In this document: positions 34,842 through 44,657 of the stretch, one piece after another | How positions within the stretch are numbered: the first letter of the stretch is position 1 | How the letters are laid out: each line of letters starts with the position of its first letter | Assembly (NCBI GenBank): GCA_964627445.1 | Contig: CAZVJF010000004.1 | Location: 124,001-188,000, forward strand | Length of the DNA stretch: 64,000 nt | DNA from: Luteibaculum sp964627445 | GTDB taxonomy: Bacteria > Bacteroidota > Bacteroidia > Flavobacteriales_D > Luteibaculaceae | Reading direction: 5' to 3' | Position numbers and translations under genes: made by a program | Notes under the pieces: model-generated | The model's input: only the letters and a program-made list of their open reading frames with translations | The model's database searches: none | Told to the model about the DNA's origin: nothing

Positions 34842-36029
34842 TTACTTGTTTAAATTTTCTGCTAATCCTTCTGCCTTATCTTCTAATCCTAGGCTTTGTG
34901 CGAACGTTTTCTGTCCTGACAGCCATTTCTGGTAGTCCTCCTCACTCTCAACAATGATGTCCATCTTCATGTTGTAGTGCGCAGCGCCACAGATCTTGTT
35001 ACACAACAAGGTGTAATTAAAATCTTCGTTGCCGGTTATGGTACGCATACTATCGGTAGTGATTGTAGGCTTGAACTTAAACGTTGTGGTCATACCCGGA
35101 ACTGCGTTCATCTGTGCTCTAAAATGTGGCATGTATGCGGAGTGAATAACGTCCTGTGAACGGAACGTAAATTTCACTTCACGGTTCACTGGAATGTGAA
35201 ATTCTGCCTTCACAATTTTGTCGTCATAACCCAGTTCTTTCTCATTTTCAGCAAGTTTCAGGCTATTGATGCGAGCTCTCTGTGCATACAATCTTCGTAC
35301 TGCTACTTCGGTGTCTTTTTCCACCGCATCGCTCATTACCTCATTTTCAAGCTGGCTCTCCTTTGACTTGATGTTCTCATCAATCTCAGCTAACTTATTT
35401 TCTATTGCTTCTTGGGTGATAATACCAAGCGGGTTGGTACCTGAAATGAAGTTAAAAGAGGCTTTGCCTAACTCCTGATCCTGCCCTGCATAGCGCGCGG
35501 TCCAGTCGAATTGTTTCGAATACAGCTCGATACGTACTGCATCTTCTTCCGCCTCGTCAGTAATATCATTCCAAGCAACGAGACCCGTAATGATGATACC
35601 CGCTAATACCACGGTAGGCACAATGGTCCAAAGCAACTCTAGTTTGTTGTCGTGTGGAAAGAATACCGCTTTGCGACCTGGCTTTCCGTAATACTTGTAC
35701 GAGAACCAGAATAACAGTGTGTTTACAACAAAGAATACCGCGGTTACTAGCAATAGGTTCAGTCCCATTAACCAATCTAGATTGGCTCCGTGTTCTGAGG
35801 CCGCTTCGGGCAACATCTTATCGGAGTAGTATACCGACAGAACAATAAAAAACATGTAGAAGAACACCATAAATACTAACCACAGGTTAGCATTTAAGCG
35901 GTTGTTGGCAACGGAAATCTCTTCTTCGCGCTGCTTTTTAAGCCTTCTACCAAGCTCGTATACCTTAGTTAGCTGCGCTATGGCAATAACTACTAAAACA
36001 ACTACGGCTAACAGCAATAACTTACTCAT
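34842..36029 (-). CDS. ctaC: Cytochrome c oxidase subunit II with coiled-coil insertion
   Basis: 395 aa, about 100 more than a typical subunit II. It has an extra N-terminal membrane helix (1-20), then helices at about 48-68, 88-110 and 133-152. The CuA site is complete: His296 (DVIHSAYMP), Cys343 and Cys347 (LLCNKICGAA), His351 and Met354. Residues about 205-262 (AIENKLAEIDENIKSKESQL onward) form a charged coiled coil between the first strands and the CuA-binding part of the cupredoxin domain. It accepts electrons from cytochrome c, probably direct from ActE or ActA of the neighbouring complex III. No haem c motif is fused. Confidence 0.95.
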   Translation of the reverse strand: MSKLLLLAVVVLVVIAIAQLTKVYELGRRLKKQREEEISVANNRLNANLWLVFMVFFYMFFIVLSVYYSDKMLPEAASEHGANLDWLMGLNLLLVTAVFFVVNTLLFWFSYKYYGKPGRKAVFFPHDNKLELLWTIVPTVVLAGIIITGLVAWNDITDEAEEDAVRIELYSKQFDWTARYAGQDQELGKASFNFISGTNPLGIITQEAIENKLAEIDENIKSKESQLENEVMSDAVEKDTEVAVRRLYAQRARINSLKLAENEKELGYDDKIVKAEFHIPVNREVKFTFRSQDVIHSAYMPHFRAQMNAVPGMTTTFKFKPTITTDSMRTITGNEDFNYTLLCNKICGAAHYNMKMDIIVESEEDYQKWLSGQKTFAQSLGLEDKAEGLAENLNK

Positions 36030-36057
36030 AATTTCAATCTTTTTTCTCTACTGCCTA

Positions 36058-37239
36058 TTAAATGTGCATATGCTTACTTTCTTCCAAGAATGGATGATTC
36101 TTGGGCAAGAAGGAAGCCTTGGTAAATGCATTTAGTGTTAGGTATACAAATAAGCCTAAGAAGCCTAAAAATGTTCCAATCTCAAATACACCTAAGTGCC
36201 AGTGGTGTGTTGCCCCCGGAATTACCATGAGGTATACGTCCATCCAGTGACCCAAAAAGATGATGGAACCAACCAATAGCAGAATGGCATTGGTACGCTT
36301 TGCGCTACGAGACATCAACATTACCATAGGAAGGATGAAGTTGGTCATCACCATAATAAAATAAGGTACTTGGAAGTCGTCAATACGCTGCTTGAAGTAC
36401 GTTACCTCCTCTGGAATGTCTGAGTACCAGATTAGCATAAACTGGCTGAACCATAAGTAAGTCCATAAAAAGCTTAACGCAAACATCCATTTCCCTAAAT
36501 CGTGAATGTGGTTTTCGTTCACGTAAGGAAGGTATCCTTTACCTTTTAGCCAACGGATAAGAAGGATAGCCGTAATCATGGCCGATACCCACATACCCGA
36601 GAAGGTGTACCATCCAAACATAGTAGAGAACCAGTGCGTGTCTATAGACATAATCCAGTCCCAAGACAAGGTGGACGAGAATACTGCAAAGAACACCAAG
36701 AACAGAGCACCTCTGCGGTACATCAGTTTGTGTATTTCAGTTCCTCCTTCTTCATCTTCTTGCAAAGACTTTTTACGGAAAAAGCGCGCAAATAGGATAA
36801 ATGCAGCCATATAAGCAATGGTGCGAATCCAGAAGAAAGGTTGATTTAAGTACTCCGACTTACCAGCGATAATAGCATCGTATTCCTCCGAAGCTGGATC
36901 GAACACTGCTGAATCCATCCAGTGATAGATGTGGTGCACATGGAAAGAACCCATTAGCAAGACCAAAACCAAGATACCCCCAAAAACCGGGATACTCGAG
37001 TAGATACCCTCAAAAATTCGCTTCACCAACGCAGACCAACCTGTTTCCGTTGCGTATTGCAAGGCATAAAAGAACAAGGCTCCCAGTCCAATCGCTAAAA
37101 AGAAAAAGCTGTTAACCAGGATGTTGGCCCAAAATTGATTTCCTTCTGCAGTAAAAGCCCCTACTGCGATCCCAATTACACCTAATGCCATTAAGGCAAA
37201 AGTTGATCGCTTGGCTTTTTTAGTAAATACAAACTCCAT
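36058..37239 (-). CDS. actF: Alternative complex III subunit ActF (quinone-binding NrfD-like membrane subunit)
   Basis: 393 aa with about ten transmembrane helices. It is a shorter paralogue of ActC and one of the two large membrane subunits of alternative complex III. Sequence such as WDWIMSIDTHWFSTMFGWYTF and the helix-rich ending HWHLGVFEIGTFLGFLG is typical of the family. In solved structures ActF has no metal centre and may form part of a proton path. It lies between actE and ctaC. Confidence 0.92.
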   Translation of the reverse strand: MEFVFTKKAKRSTFALMALGVIGIAVGAFTAEGNQFWANILVNSFFFLAIGLGALFFYALQYATETGWSALVKRIFEGIYSSIPVFGGILVLVLLMGSFHVHHIYHWMDSAVFDPASEEYDAIIAGKSEYLNQPFFWIRTIAYMAAFILFARFFRKKSLQEDEEGGTEIHKLMYRRGALFLVFFAVFSSTLSWDWIMSIDTHWFSTMFGWYTFSGMWVSAMITAILLIRWLKGKGYLPYVNENHIHDLGKWMFALSFLWTYLWFSQFMLIWYSDIPEEVTYFKQRIDDFQVPYFIMVMTNFILPMVMLMSRSAKRTNAILLLVGSIIFLGHWMDVYLMVIPGATHHWHLGVFEIGTFLGFLGLFVYLTLNAFTKASFLPKNHPFLEESKHMHI

Positions 37240-37254
37240 TATATACGGGTATAA

Positions 37255-37896
37255 TTAGATATTTTCTGCTGTTAATTCGCTTGCTTCTTCCACCGCTAAG
37301 TCTGGGCTTTCGCCACCATTCCGTAATGCTTTTACGTACTGGATAACCAACCAACGTTCTTTCTTATTCAACTGCGATGCATGCGATCCCATCTGACCTT
37401 TACCATAGGTAATGGTGTGGAACATTTTGCCCTCAGGAAGATTCTTTAGCTGCGCACCATCATACGATGGGGGTTGTGGATAACCGCCATTGGTAACCAC
37501 GGCTCCATCGCCTTTACCTTTTTCTCCGTGGCAGTGCTGGCAAAAACGCTCATAGATGGCCTCTCCTTTAGCGAGTGTAAGCTCGGTAGTTTTTAGTGGA
37601 GAGGTCAGCTTCTGACCCGCGGCCTCGTATCCTTCTGGAGTATCTGGGAAAGGATATGGAAAATTGATCCAAGCGGTTTCCGAATTTCCAGTGTTGGCTA
37701 TGGTTCCTGAAACGGGCTTTCTCACCGAAAGCTCCTCTAGGTTTTCATAATCTACGTAAGCCTCAACAGCTGGAGAGCGATACATGTCTGGCATGTACTC
37801 CACACCTGGACTTTGCTCATTGGGGCTGCAGGAAATAGCAACGGTTGCTATAGCTGCAAATGCCCAAACTAATTTCATTCGTATCATGTGTTGCAA
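37255..37896 (-). CDS. actE: Alternative complex III subunit ActE, monohaem cytochrome c lipoprotein
   Basis: 213 aa. A lipoprotein-type leader (MIRMKLVWAFAAIATVAISC) is followed by a single cytochrome c domain with the CQHCH haem motif in ERFCQHCHGEKGKGDGAV and a methionine region (GQMGSHASQL). It passes electrons from ActA to the oxidase. Start could be the first, fourth or seventh codon (M1, M4, M7). The stop lies 15 nt before actF. Confidence 0.93.
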   Translation of the reverse strand: MQHMIRMKLVWAFAAIATVAISCSPNEQSPGVEYMPDMYRSPAVEAYVDYENLEELSVRKPVSGTIANTGNSETAWINFPYPFPDTPEGYEAAGQKLTSPLKTTELTLAKGEAIYERFCQHCHGEKGKGDGAVVTNGGYPQPPSYDGAQLKNLPEGKMFHTITYGKGQMGSHASQLNKKERWLVIQYVKALRNGGESPDLAVEEASELTAENI

Positions 37897-37903
37897 TGCG
37901 CTT

Positions 37904-38467
37904 TTAATACTTACTTTCTTCTTCTACGATGTAATCTTTCTGCTCCAATTCGAACGGCTGTGTAGCATTAACCCAGTCTGAAAGCTCGTCTGGATTAAGA
38001 TGACCGTTGTCTTCAGTGCGGATCTCCATTACAAACTTATCATCAGTAGTTCTAGGATCTGGGTTTCTTGCTGGTGCAAAGGGTATGGTTTTGTTGCGTA
38101 GCAAATATGTAATTGCCATACCGTGTGCTGCACATAACACTGTAAACTCAAATGTTACCGGGATAAACGCAGGTAAATTCTGTAGTAATGAAAAACTGGG
38201 TTTCCCCCCGATGTTCATGGGCCAATCTACAATCATAAAGTAGCGCATGCCGATAAGCGCAAGCGACATACCTATGAGACCATAGATAAAAGCCATATCC
38301 CCCAAACGGGTTGGCTTAACGCCAATGATAGGATCAATTCCGTGGATGGGAAATGGAGAGAAAACGTCTCGTACTCTAACTCCTTTCTCTACGAGTGACT
38401 TGGCGCTATCCATTAGGACACCATCGTCATCGTACATCGCATAAATAACCTTTTCGTTCTTTGCCAT
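37904..38467 (-). CDS. actD: Alternative complex III subunit ActD (DUF3341)
   Basis: 187 aa. An N-terminal soluble domain (VIYAMYDDDGVLMDSAKSLV) is followed by two membrane helices (about 58-78 and 100-122), the layout of ActD/DUF3341. It is a structural subunit without cofactors. It starts 8 nt after the actC stop. Confidence 0.93.
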   Translation of the reverse strand: MAKNEKVIYAMYDDDGVLMDSAKSLVEKGVRVRDVFSPFPIHGIDPIIGVKPTRLGDMAFIYGLIGMSLALIGMRYFMIVDWPMNIGGKPSFSLLQNLPAFIPVTFEFTVLCAAHGMAITYLLRNKTIPFAPARNPDPRTTDDKFVMEIRTEDNGHLNPDELSDWVNATQPFELEQKDYIVEEESKY

Positions 38468-38475
38468 AATGCGTA

Positions 38476-39852
38476 TTAATGCGTTTCCTCGTTTTTATAT
38501 GATTCCCCTGAAGATTTCAGGATACTCTTGATCTCGTTTAATGCAAGCACTGGGAAGTAGCGGGCAAAAAGCAAGAAGAGCGTAAAGAAAATTCCAATGG
38601 TTCCTACGAACACTCCTATGTCGACCCAAGTTGGGTAGAACATGGTCCAAGATGAAGGAAGGTAATCTCTGTGCAACGAGGTTACGATAATTACAAAACG
38701 CTCAAACCACATCCCGATATTCACAATAATCGACATCACGAAGGTGAACGAAAGGTTGGTTCTCAATTTCTTAAACCAGAAAAGCTGTGGAGAGATAACG
38801 TTGCACGTCATCATGCTCCAGTATGCCCACCAATACGGACCTGAGAAACGGTTTAAGAAGGCATACGATTCATATTCCACCCCAGAGTACCAAGAAATAA
38901 ACAACTCAGTAATGTATGCTACACCCACGATGGAACCCGTAACAATGATTACGATGTTCATGTACTCCACGTGCTTCACCGTGATGTAGTTCTCCAAATG
39001 CATTGCCTTACGCATGATTAACAATAGCGTAAGTACCATGGCAAACCCAGAGAATACCGCACCCGATACGAAGTAAGGTGGGAAGATGGTGGTGTGCCAA
39101 CCTGGAATTACCGAAGTAGCAAAGTCCATCGATACAATAGAGTGTACCGAGAATACCAGTGGTGTTGCCAATCCAGCCAATACCAAAGACACTTCCTCAA
39201 AACGGTTCCAGTGCTTGGCATTACCCGACCAACCAAAAGAAAGCATACCATAAACCTTCTTACGCAGTGGGCTGGTTACTCGGTCCCGAATGGTAGCAAA
39301 ATCTGGAATCAAGCCGATGTACCAGAACACCAGGGAAACCGAGAAATAGGTAGAAATCGCGAAAACGTCCCAAAGTAGTGGCGAGTTAAAGTTTACCCAA
39401 AGCGAACCAAATTGGTTGGGTAGAGGGAAAACCCAGTAGGCCATCCAAATACGTCCCATGTGTATCCCCGGGAACAAGGCGGCCATCATTACCGCAAAGA
39501 TGGTCATGGCTTCCGCAGAGCGGTTTACTGCCATTCTCCATTTTTGGCGGAACAACAACAATACTGCCGATATAAGGGTACCTGCGTGACCAATACCAAC
39601 CCACCAAACGAAGTTGGTAATATCCCAGGCCCATCCTACGGTTTTATTCAATCCCCATACACCGATACCGGTGGCAATTAGGTAAAGGATACATCCTACT
39701 CCCCAAAGGGCAACGAGTGCAGAAATTCCAAGTAGGAGATACCATGTTTTCGGAGCTTTTTCCTCAATAGGAGATATTACGTCATTGGTAATATCGTGGT
39801 ACGTTTTGTGACCAACTATTAAGGGCTCTCTTATTGCTGCTTCCTTTTGCAT
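38476..39852 (-). CDS. actC: Alternative complex III subunit ActC (NrfD-like quinol oxidation subunit)
   Basis: 458 aa integral membrane protein with about ten helices of the NrfD/polysulfide reductase type. Quinol binds near its periplasmic side, next to the ActB iron-sulfur domain. Typical pieces are GIHMGRIWMAYW, VFSVHSIVSMDFATSVIPGW and NIGMWFERFVIIVTSL, conserved in ActC. It lies 14 nt after actB. Confidence 0.95.
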   Translation of the reverse strand: MQKEAAIREPLIVGHKTYHDITNDVISPIEEKAPKTWYLLLGISALVALWGVGCILYLIATGIGVWGLNKTVGWAWDITNFVWWVGIGHAGTLISAVLLLFRQKWRMAVNRSAEAMTIFAVMMAALFPGIHMGRIWMAYWVFPLPNQFGSLWVNFNSPLLWDVFAISTYFSVSLVFWYIGLIPDFATIRDRVTSPLRKKVYGMLSFGWSGNAKHWNRFEEVSLVLAGLATPLVFSVHSIVSMDFATSVIPGWHTTIFPPYFVSGAVFSGFAMVLTLLLIMRKAMHLENYITVKHVEYMNIVIIVTGSIVGVAYITELFISWYSGVEYESYAFLNRFSGPYWWAYWSMMTCNVISPQLFWFKKLRTNLSFTFVMSIIVNIGMWFERFVIIVTSLHRDYLPSSWTMFYPTWVDIGVFVGTIGIFFTLFLLFARYFPVLALNEIKSILKSSGESYKNEETH

Positions 39853-39866
39853 TTGAGTCTTTTAAA

Positions 39867-42800
39867 TTATGCTTCGTGATGTTGGTGTTGGTCCTCTACG
39901 TTTCTAACTTTTACCTGGTAGTAAATGTTAGGACGAGTACCTACCTCTTCCAATACATTGTACGCTCTATTGCTATCCGCCAACTTGCGAATCTTAGAGT
40001 TCTTATCGTTTAAGTCTCCGAATACGATACCATCGGTAGGACAAGATTCTGCACATGCAGTTTGGATGGCACCGTCTTGTACGGGCTCTCCATTTTTCTT
40101 AGCCTCTAATTTACCCGCTTGGATACGCTGTACACAAAGGCTACATTTCTCCATAACCCCTCTAGAACGTACCGTTACATCTGGGTTAAGTACCATGCGG
40201 CCCATTTCATCTTGTGATGGGTTTACTTCGGTAAACTTCTTGTATGCTTTGTAGTTAAACCAGTTGAACCTACGCACTTTGTACGGACAGTTGTTCGCAC
40301 AATAGCGAGTACCGATACAACGGTTATAGGTCATTTGGTTAAGACCCTCATTACTGTGTGTGGTTGCAGCAACTGGACAGACTGTCTCACATGGAGCGTG
40401 GTTACAGTGCTGGCACATCATAGGCATGTGTACTACCGATGGATTCTCCTCTGGATTCTCCATTGCACCGTAGCTAAAGTCCTCGTTCGCATGCTTCTTC
40501 GCTTCTTCAGCAGAAGAGAAGTAACGGTCGATACGCAACCAGTGCATATCACGGCTCCTACGGATTTCATCTTTACCTACTACAGGAACGTTGTTCTCTG
40601 TGTGACAAGCCGTAATACATGCTCCACAACCGATACATGTAGACAAGTCTATGCTCATACCCCAACGGTGGCCCACCTCTTCAACAGGGTGCTCTTTCCA
40701 CAGATCCATCTCCGATACGGGCACATCTTTTTTGCCTTCTTCCGTGTGGAATGGAAGGGTATGCGAGTGGTTGTAATCGTGTTTGTGTCCGTTTGTAAAA
40801 ACTCCTAACGAAGTCTCTTTCACTACAGACTCTCTTCCCATTACGGTATGGTGCGTTTGCGTACAAGCCATAGGGTATGTTGTTTCCAACGACTCTATGC
40901 TTGCATTGAATGCAGCGGCTATGTAGCTTCCGCCCATTGCTGTAGCCAGCTCGTTTACACGCTTACCAATAGGCATTTTGGCGCCATCTTCGGTAGTTAC
41001 GTGTCCACCATACTCACCTGTTTGGAAAGCAGATTTTCCAATATTTTCTTGGTTCGCACCGCGGCCATAACCCATGGCTACCGATACGGTTCCTCTCGCC
41101 TGTCCTGGTTGTGGGAAAACGGGAAGCTCTACCGTTTTACCATCTACGGTAAGCTTAGCCATACTGGCGGGTAGCTCTTGACCGATTTCGGTGTTAAAGC
41201 CCATCTCCTCAACATCTACAGGAGACATAGCGATGTAGTTATCCCAAGTCACCTTAGAAATAGGGTCTGGCATCTCTTGCAACCAAGGGTTGGCTGCATA
41301 TCTACCCGTACCTACACCCACTTTGCGGTATAGTTTCACTTCCATGCCACCGGCTTTCTTTGCCATGGCATTGGCAGCAGCTGCAGCTTGGGAACCATCC
41401 CAATTCTCAGCCCAAGTTATTTCTTGTGGATCTACGGTAATGCTTGCGTGACCATCATGCAGGCTTTGGTGCCAGAAATCAGCCGCAAGACCTAACATAC
41501 CGGTTTTTGCGAACATGTTCTCAGACCAGTTCGCTTTCAAATATTTATGGTAGGAATCGCTTCCGCCCATCCACTTTATAAGATTCTCTTCGGCTTGGCG
41601 TGTTTTATACAAAGGCCCAATAGCTGGCTGTGTCAAACTCAGCTCACCTGCACGCGCTTCTGCATCATTCCAGCACTCCAAGTAGTTGTGTTGCGCTGCG
41701 ATAGCAGTACACAAAGAAGCAGTTTCATCTGCAAACTCACTGATGGCTACAGAGAAAGGCACTTTAGCAATTGCTTTTGCCCACTGTGCTCCATTCGGCA
41801 ATTGATATACTGGGTTGCTTCCCATGAAAATAACCACATGGTACTTTCCAGCGGTTACATCCTTTTCAAAAGCTGTAATTTGACTGTTGTCTTGACCGAA
41901 AAGGTTTAAGCTTTTGCTTACGTCCAGTGTACTACCGTAGTTACCCAACAACTTATTGGTAGCCAGTACGATTTCCTGAATCGCTGCAGATTCCGATCCT
42001 GCAACTAGGACACCTTTACCGCGGTGCTGCCAAAGCTCGTCTGCAGCTTTCTTAGTTTTCGCTTTCCAGTCTCCTGTATTAACCGACAAACCAGCTGCAC
42101 CCGCCTTTGCTGCGATGTGATTGTATATAGCGGCAAGTACCACTCCCTCTTGCGAAGGTTTGGTTGGAATGCGCACATCTGCGTTAGACCCTGCTAGAGA
42201 CATGTTGCTCTCGAACTGAAAATGCTTCGACATTTTCTGCTCTGGGTTTCTACGCTGCGTATATTTTTTGGTTTGGTCTGCGGTGTATAACCAGTCGTTT
42301 AAAAAGTCCGCACCAACAGATACGATTACGTCCGCTTTCGCGAAATCTACGTAAGGCAACACCGCCTTACCGGTAGCTGTCTTATGCGCTTCACGAATTC
42401 CAGCATGGTTTATCTCATCAACCTCTACGTGGTCTACGATAGTACCCTCTTCTGTGCTGTACTTCGCGGCAAACTCTCCCATGAGTTTCTTAGCTGTGGG
42501 GCTAATAATGGTATTGGAAACCACTGCCACTTTTTTACCCGCTTGCTTTGCCGCTTCTAGCTCAGCAATCACTTTAGCATCGAGCTTACCCCAAGATGTA
42601 GCTTCACCTTTCATGCTAGGCTGCTGCACTCTTGCCGTGTTGTACAGGTTGAGCACCGAGGTGTTCACACGTGCATTCACGCTTCCACCGGTAAATGCCT
42701 CCTTGTTTCCTTTAATGAAAATCGGACGCCCCTCACGGGTCTTCACCATAACGTTAGCAAAGTCTACACCATCATAAAAGGTAGATGCGTAGAAATTAGC

Positions 42801-43073
42801 CACACCTGGAGTTACCTCCTCAGGCTTGTTTACGTATGGAATAGATTTTATCACAGGAGTCTCGCACGCAGCAACAGTGGCTGCCGTAATAGAGAACCCC
42901 ATGTACTTTAAGAAATCTCTTCGCGATGTTCCGCTCGAATTTACTTCTTGCTCCGACAAGAAGTCCTCTACCGGAATGTGCTCACTAAACTCTTTGTTTG
43001 CCGTTTGCTGAAACGACTCCGTGTTGTTCAGCTCTTCAACGCCTTTCCAGTACTTTTTATTCATGGATGCCAT
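39867..43073 (-). CDS. actB: Alternative complex III subunit ActB (molybdopterin-like plus iron-sulfur protein)
   Basis: 1068 aa. A twin-arginine leader (TSRRDFLKYMGFSITAATVA, ending in the lipidation cysteine of AACETP) gives an exported lipid-anchored protein. Residues about 90-750 resemble a molybdopterin oxidoreductase that in this family has no molybdenum cofactor. The C-terminal third carries the ferredoxin-type motifs CIGCGACITACHTENN, CQHCNHAPCETVCPV, CIGTRYCANNCPYK and CSLCVQRI, enough for four clusters. It moves electrons from quinol at ActC to ActA. Confidence 0.96.
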   Translation of the reverse strand: MASMNKKYWKGVEELNNTESFQQTANKEFSEHIPVEDFLSEQEVNSSGTSRRDFLKYMGFSITAATVAACETPVIKSIPYVNKPEEVTPGVANFYASTFYDGVDFANVMVKTREGRPIFIKGNKEAFTGGSVNARVNTSVLNLYNTARVQQPSMKGEATSWGKLDAKVIAELEAAKQAGKKVAVVSNTIISPTAKKLMGEFAAKYSTEEGTIVDHVEVDEINHAGIREAHKTATGKAVLPYVDFAKADVIVSVGADFLNDWLYTADQTKKYTQRRNPEQKMSKHFQFESNMSLAGSNADVRIPTKPSQEGVVLAAIYNHIAAKAGAAGLSVNTGDWKAKTKKAADELWQHRGKGVLVAGSESAAIQEIVLATNKLLGNYGSTLDVSKSLNLFGQDNSQITAFEKDVTAGKYHVVIFMGSNPVYQLPNGAQWAKAIAKVPFSVAISEFADETASLCTAIAAQHNYLECWNDAEARAGELSLTQPAIGPLYKTRQAEENLIKWMGGSDSYHKYLKANWSENMFAKTGMLGLAADFWHQSLHDGHASITVDPQEITWAENWDGSQAAAAANAMAKKAGGMEVKLYRKVGVGTGRYAANPWLQEMPDPISKVTWDNYIAMSPVDVEEMGFNTEIGQELPASMAKLTVDGKTVELPVFPQPGQARGTVSVAMGYGRGANQENIGKSAFQTGEYGGHVTTEDGAKMPIGKRVNELATAMGGSYIAAAFNASIESLETTYPMACTQTHHTVMGRESVVKETSLGVFTNGHKHDYNHSHTLPFHTEEGKKDVPVSEMDLWKEHPVEEVGHRWGMSIDLSTCIGCGACITACHTENNVPVVGKDEIRRSRDMHWLRIDRYFSSAEEAKKHANEDFSYGAMENPEENPSVVHMPMMCQHCNHAPCETVCPVAATTHSNEGLNQMTYNRCIGTRYCANNCPYKVRRFNWFNYKAYKKFTEVNPSQDEMGRMVLNPDVTVRSRGVMEKCSLCVQRIQAGKLEAKKNGEPVQDGAIQTACAESCPTDGIVFGDLNDKNSKIRKLADSNRAYNVLEEVGTRPNIYYQVKVRNVEDQHQHHEA

Positions 43074-43093
43074 AAGCTATGATTCCCGTAGAT

Positions 43094-44371
43094 TTAATAA
43101 TGACATTTAGCACACTCAATACCGCCTAAGTCACTGGCAGTAATTGTTTCATCTCCGTTGAGATACTTCTTCAACTCTTCGCGAGACATACGACTGTGCA
43201 TTTCATCGTAGTAGCCATTATCGGCCATTTTCACTTCTGTTTCTCGGTGACAGTTAATACACCAACCCATGGTTAGGGGCGCATGCTGCTGCGCAACGGT
43301 CATTTCCTTCACTTCACCGTGACACTCTTCACACTCAATTTCACCAACCACCACGTGCTGTGAGTGGTTAAAGTATACGTGGTCGGGCAGGTTATGTACC
43401 TTAACCCACTTAATCGGCTTCTCTTCGCCCGTGTAGCTTCGTGTTTCCTTATCCCAGCCCACTGCTGCGTAAATCTTGTTGATTTCTTCTTCTCCAGTGA
43501 TCGAACCTTTCTGGATGGCTGTATGACAGTTCATACATACGTTCGCAGTAGGAATACCTGCGTGCTTCGATTTTTCTGCTGAGTTGTGGCAGTACACACA
43601 ATTCACCTGGTTCTGACCCGCGTGGATCTTGTGACTGAACCAAATTGGCTGCTCTGGCTTGTAGCCTTCGTACACACCGATGCTAGCCAGTCCGTACCAA
43701 CCTTGACGCAATCCTGCTACAACTACAACGATTACCAAGAATGCTACCACTAGTTTGTTTTTGATAATCCACAACTTCAGGGCATCTCCGTAAGTACTCG
43801 GACCGTCATACTCCTTACCTTCCTCACGCGCTACTGCCATATTCATGGCTTTGCGCGCTCCTGCTAGTGAGAATACAGCCACCACTAGGATTAGCGCAAG
43901 AATAGCCGTTACTACATACCATGTAGAATCGGACTCTTTCACTACGGCAACTTCTTCCCCTGCAGCAGGTGCAGCTGCAGCTACTGGAGGCTGATAGTTA
44001 GCTACGTACTCGAAAATAGCGTCAATTTCCTCATTGGTTACTGCCTGTGCCGGCATAACTCCTGAGGACTTCCACTCTTTGTACAAGTTGTTCGCATAAG
44101 CGTTCCCAGAGTTGAGAACCTTCTGTGGGTTTTTCACCCACCCGTAAATGAGTCCTTCGTCTCCTGCTTCGGCCCAGCGCTCAACAGCACCTTTCAGACC
44201 AGGACCCGTTAGTGGTTCCTCGGTAGGACGGTGGCACGAAGCACAGTTACCTTTGAATAATAATTCTCCGTTGGGCTGCGCGAAAGCGGACTGCGCAGAG
44301 AAAAACAGGACGGTGAAAAGGATTAGCAAATTACGACTGCTCTTACCAATTACCCTACCTAAATTCACCAT
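43094..44371 (-). CDS. actA: Alternative complex III subunit ActA, multihaem cytochrome c
   Basis: 425 aa. Signal peptide MVNLGRVIGKSSRNLLILF onwards (to QSAFAQ). Six CxxCH haem motifs are seen. One (CASCH) lies in an N-terminal monohaem cytochrome domain. Five (CVYCH, CMNCH, CEECH, CINCH, CAKCH) lie in the C-terminal half, after two membrane helices (one at about 150-170, one near 205-220). The five fit the classic pentahaem ActA. A longer frame adds 36 residues, but the TAAATTTG promoter box lies inside it, so the ATG at 44369-44371 is preferred. First gene of the operon actA-F-ctaC-ctaD. Confidence 0.95.
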   Translation of the reverse strand: MVNLGRVIGKSSRNLLILFTVLFFSAQSAFAQPNGELLFKGNCASCHRPTEEPLTGPGLKGAVERWAEAGDEGLIYGWVKNPQKVLNSGNAYANNLYKEWKSSGVMPAQAVTNEEIDAIFEYVANYQPPVAAAAPAAGEEVAVVKESDSTWYVVTAILALILVVAVFSLAGARKAMNMAVAREEGKEYDGPSTYGDALKLWIIKNKLVVAFLVIVVVVAGLRQGWYGLASIGVYEGYKPEQPIWFSHKIHAGQNQVNCVYCHNSAEKSKHAGIPTANVCMNCHTAIQKGSITGEEEINKIYAAVGWDKETRSYTGEEKPIKWVKVHNLPDHVYFNHSQHVVVGEIECEECHGEVKEMTVAQQHAPLTMGWCINCHRETEVKMADNGYYDEMHSRMSREELKKYLNGDETITASDLGGIECAKCHY

Positions 44372-44415
44372 ATACTTTGGTTTAACTGGATGTTGTATCC
44401 TAGATTTCGTGACGG

Positions 44416-44423
44416 CAAATTTA
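44416..44423 (-). promoter_or_regulatory. -7 promoter box for the act-cta operon
   Basis: TAAATTTG on the minus strand, a perfect TAnnTTTG match, 45 nt upstream of the actA ATG at 44371. No clear TTG upstream. It lies within the longer open frame and so helps decide the start. Confidence 0.6.
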
Positions 44424-44631
44424 GTAGAAAGTGAATTTCTCCTGTGTTGAATCGATGCTTTTTGATTTTGAGTATCCAATTTATAACCTTTCTAAATTAA
44501 CGTTAAGTACAGTTAAATACTGAGGCTCAGTACACAACCTGCAAGAGTTAATTCCGTTGCTCGATTTAGTTTATCTGCTGAATTGTGGAAAGAATGCAGA
44601 AAACCAAAATCTAATATTTACCGTAGCTTTC

Positions 44632-44639
44632 TAATTTTG
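44632..44639 (+). promoter_or_regulatory. -7 promoter box for the SPOR gene
   Basis: TAATTTTG, a perfect TAnnTTTG match, 18 nt before the ATG at 44658, in the divergent spacer with actA. Confidence 0.6.
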
Positions 44640-44657
44640 CTGTTACAACTGCACCTC

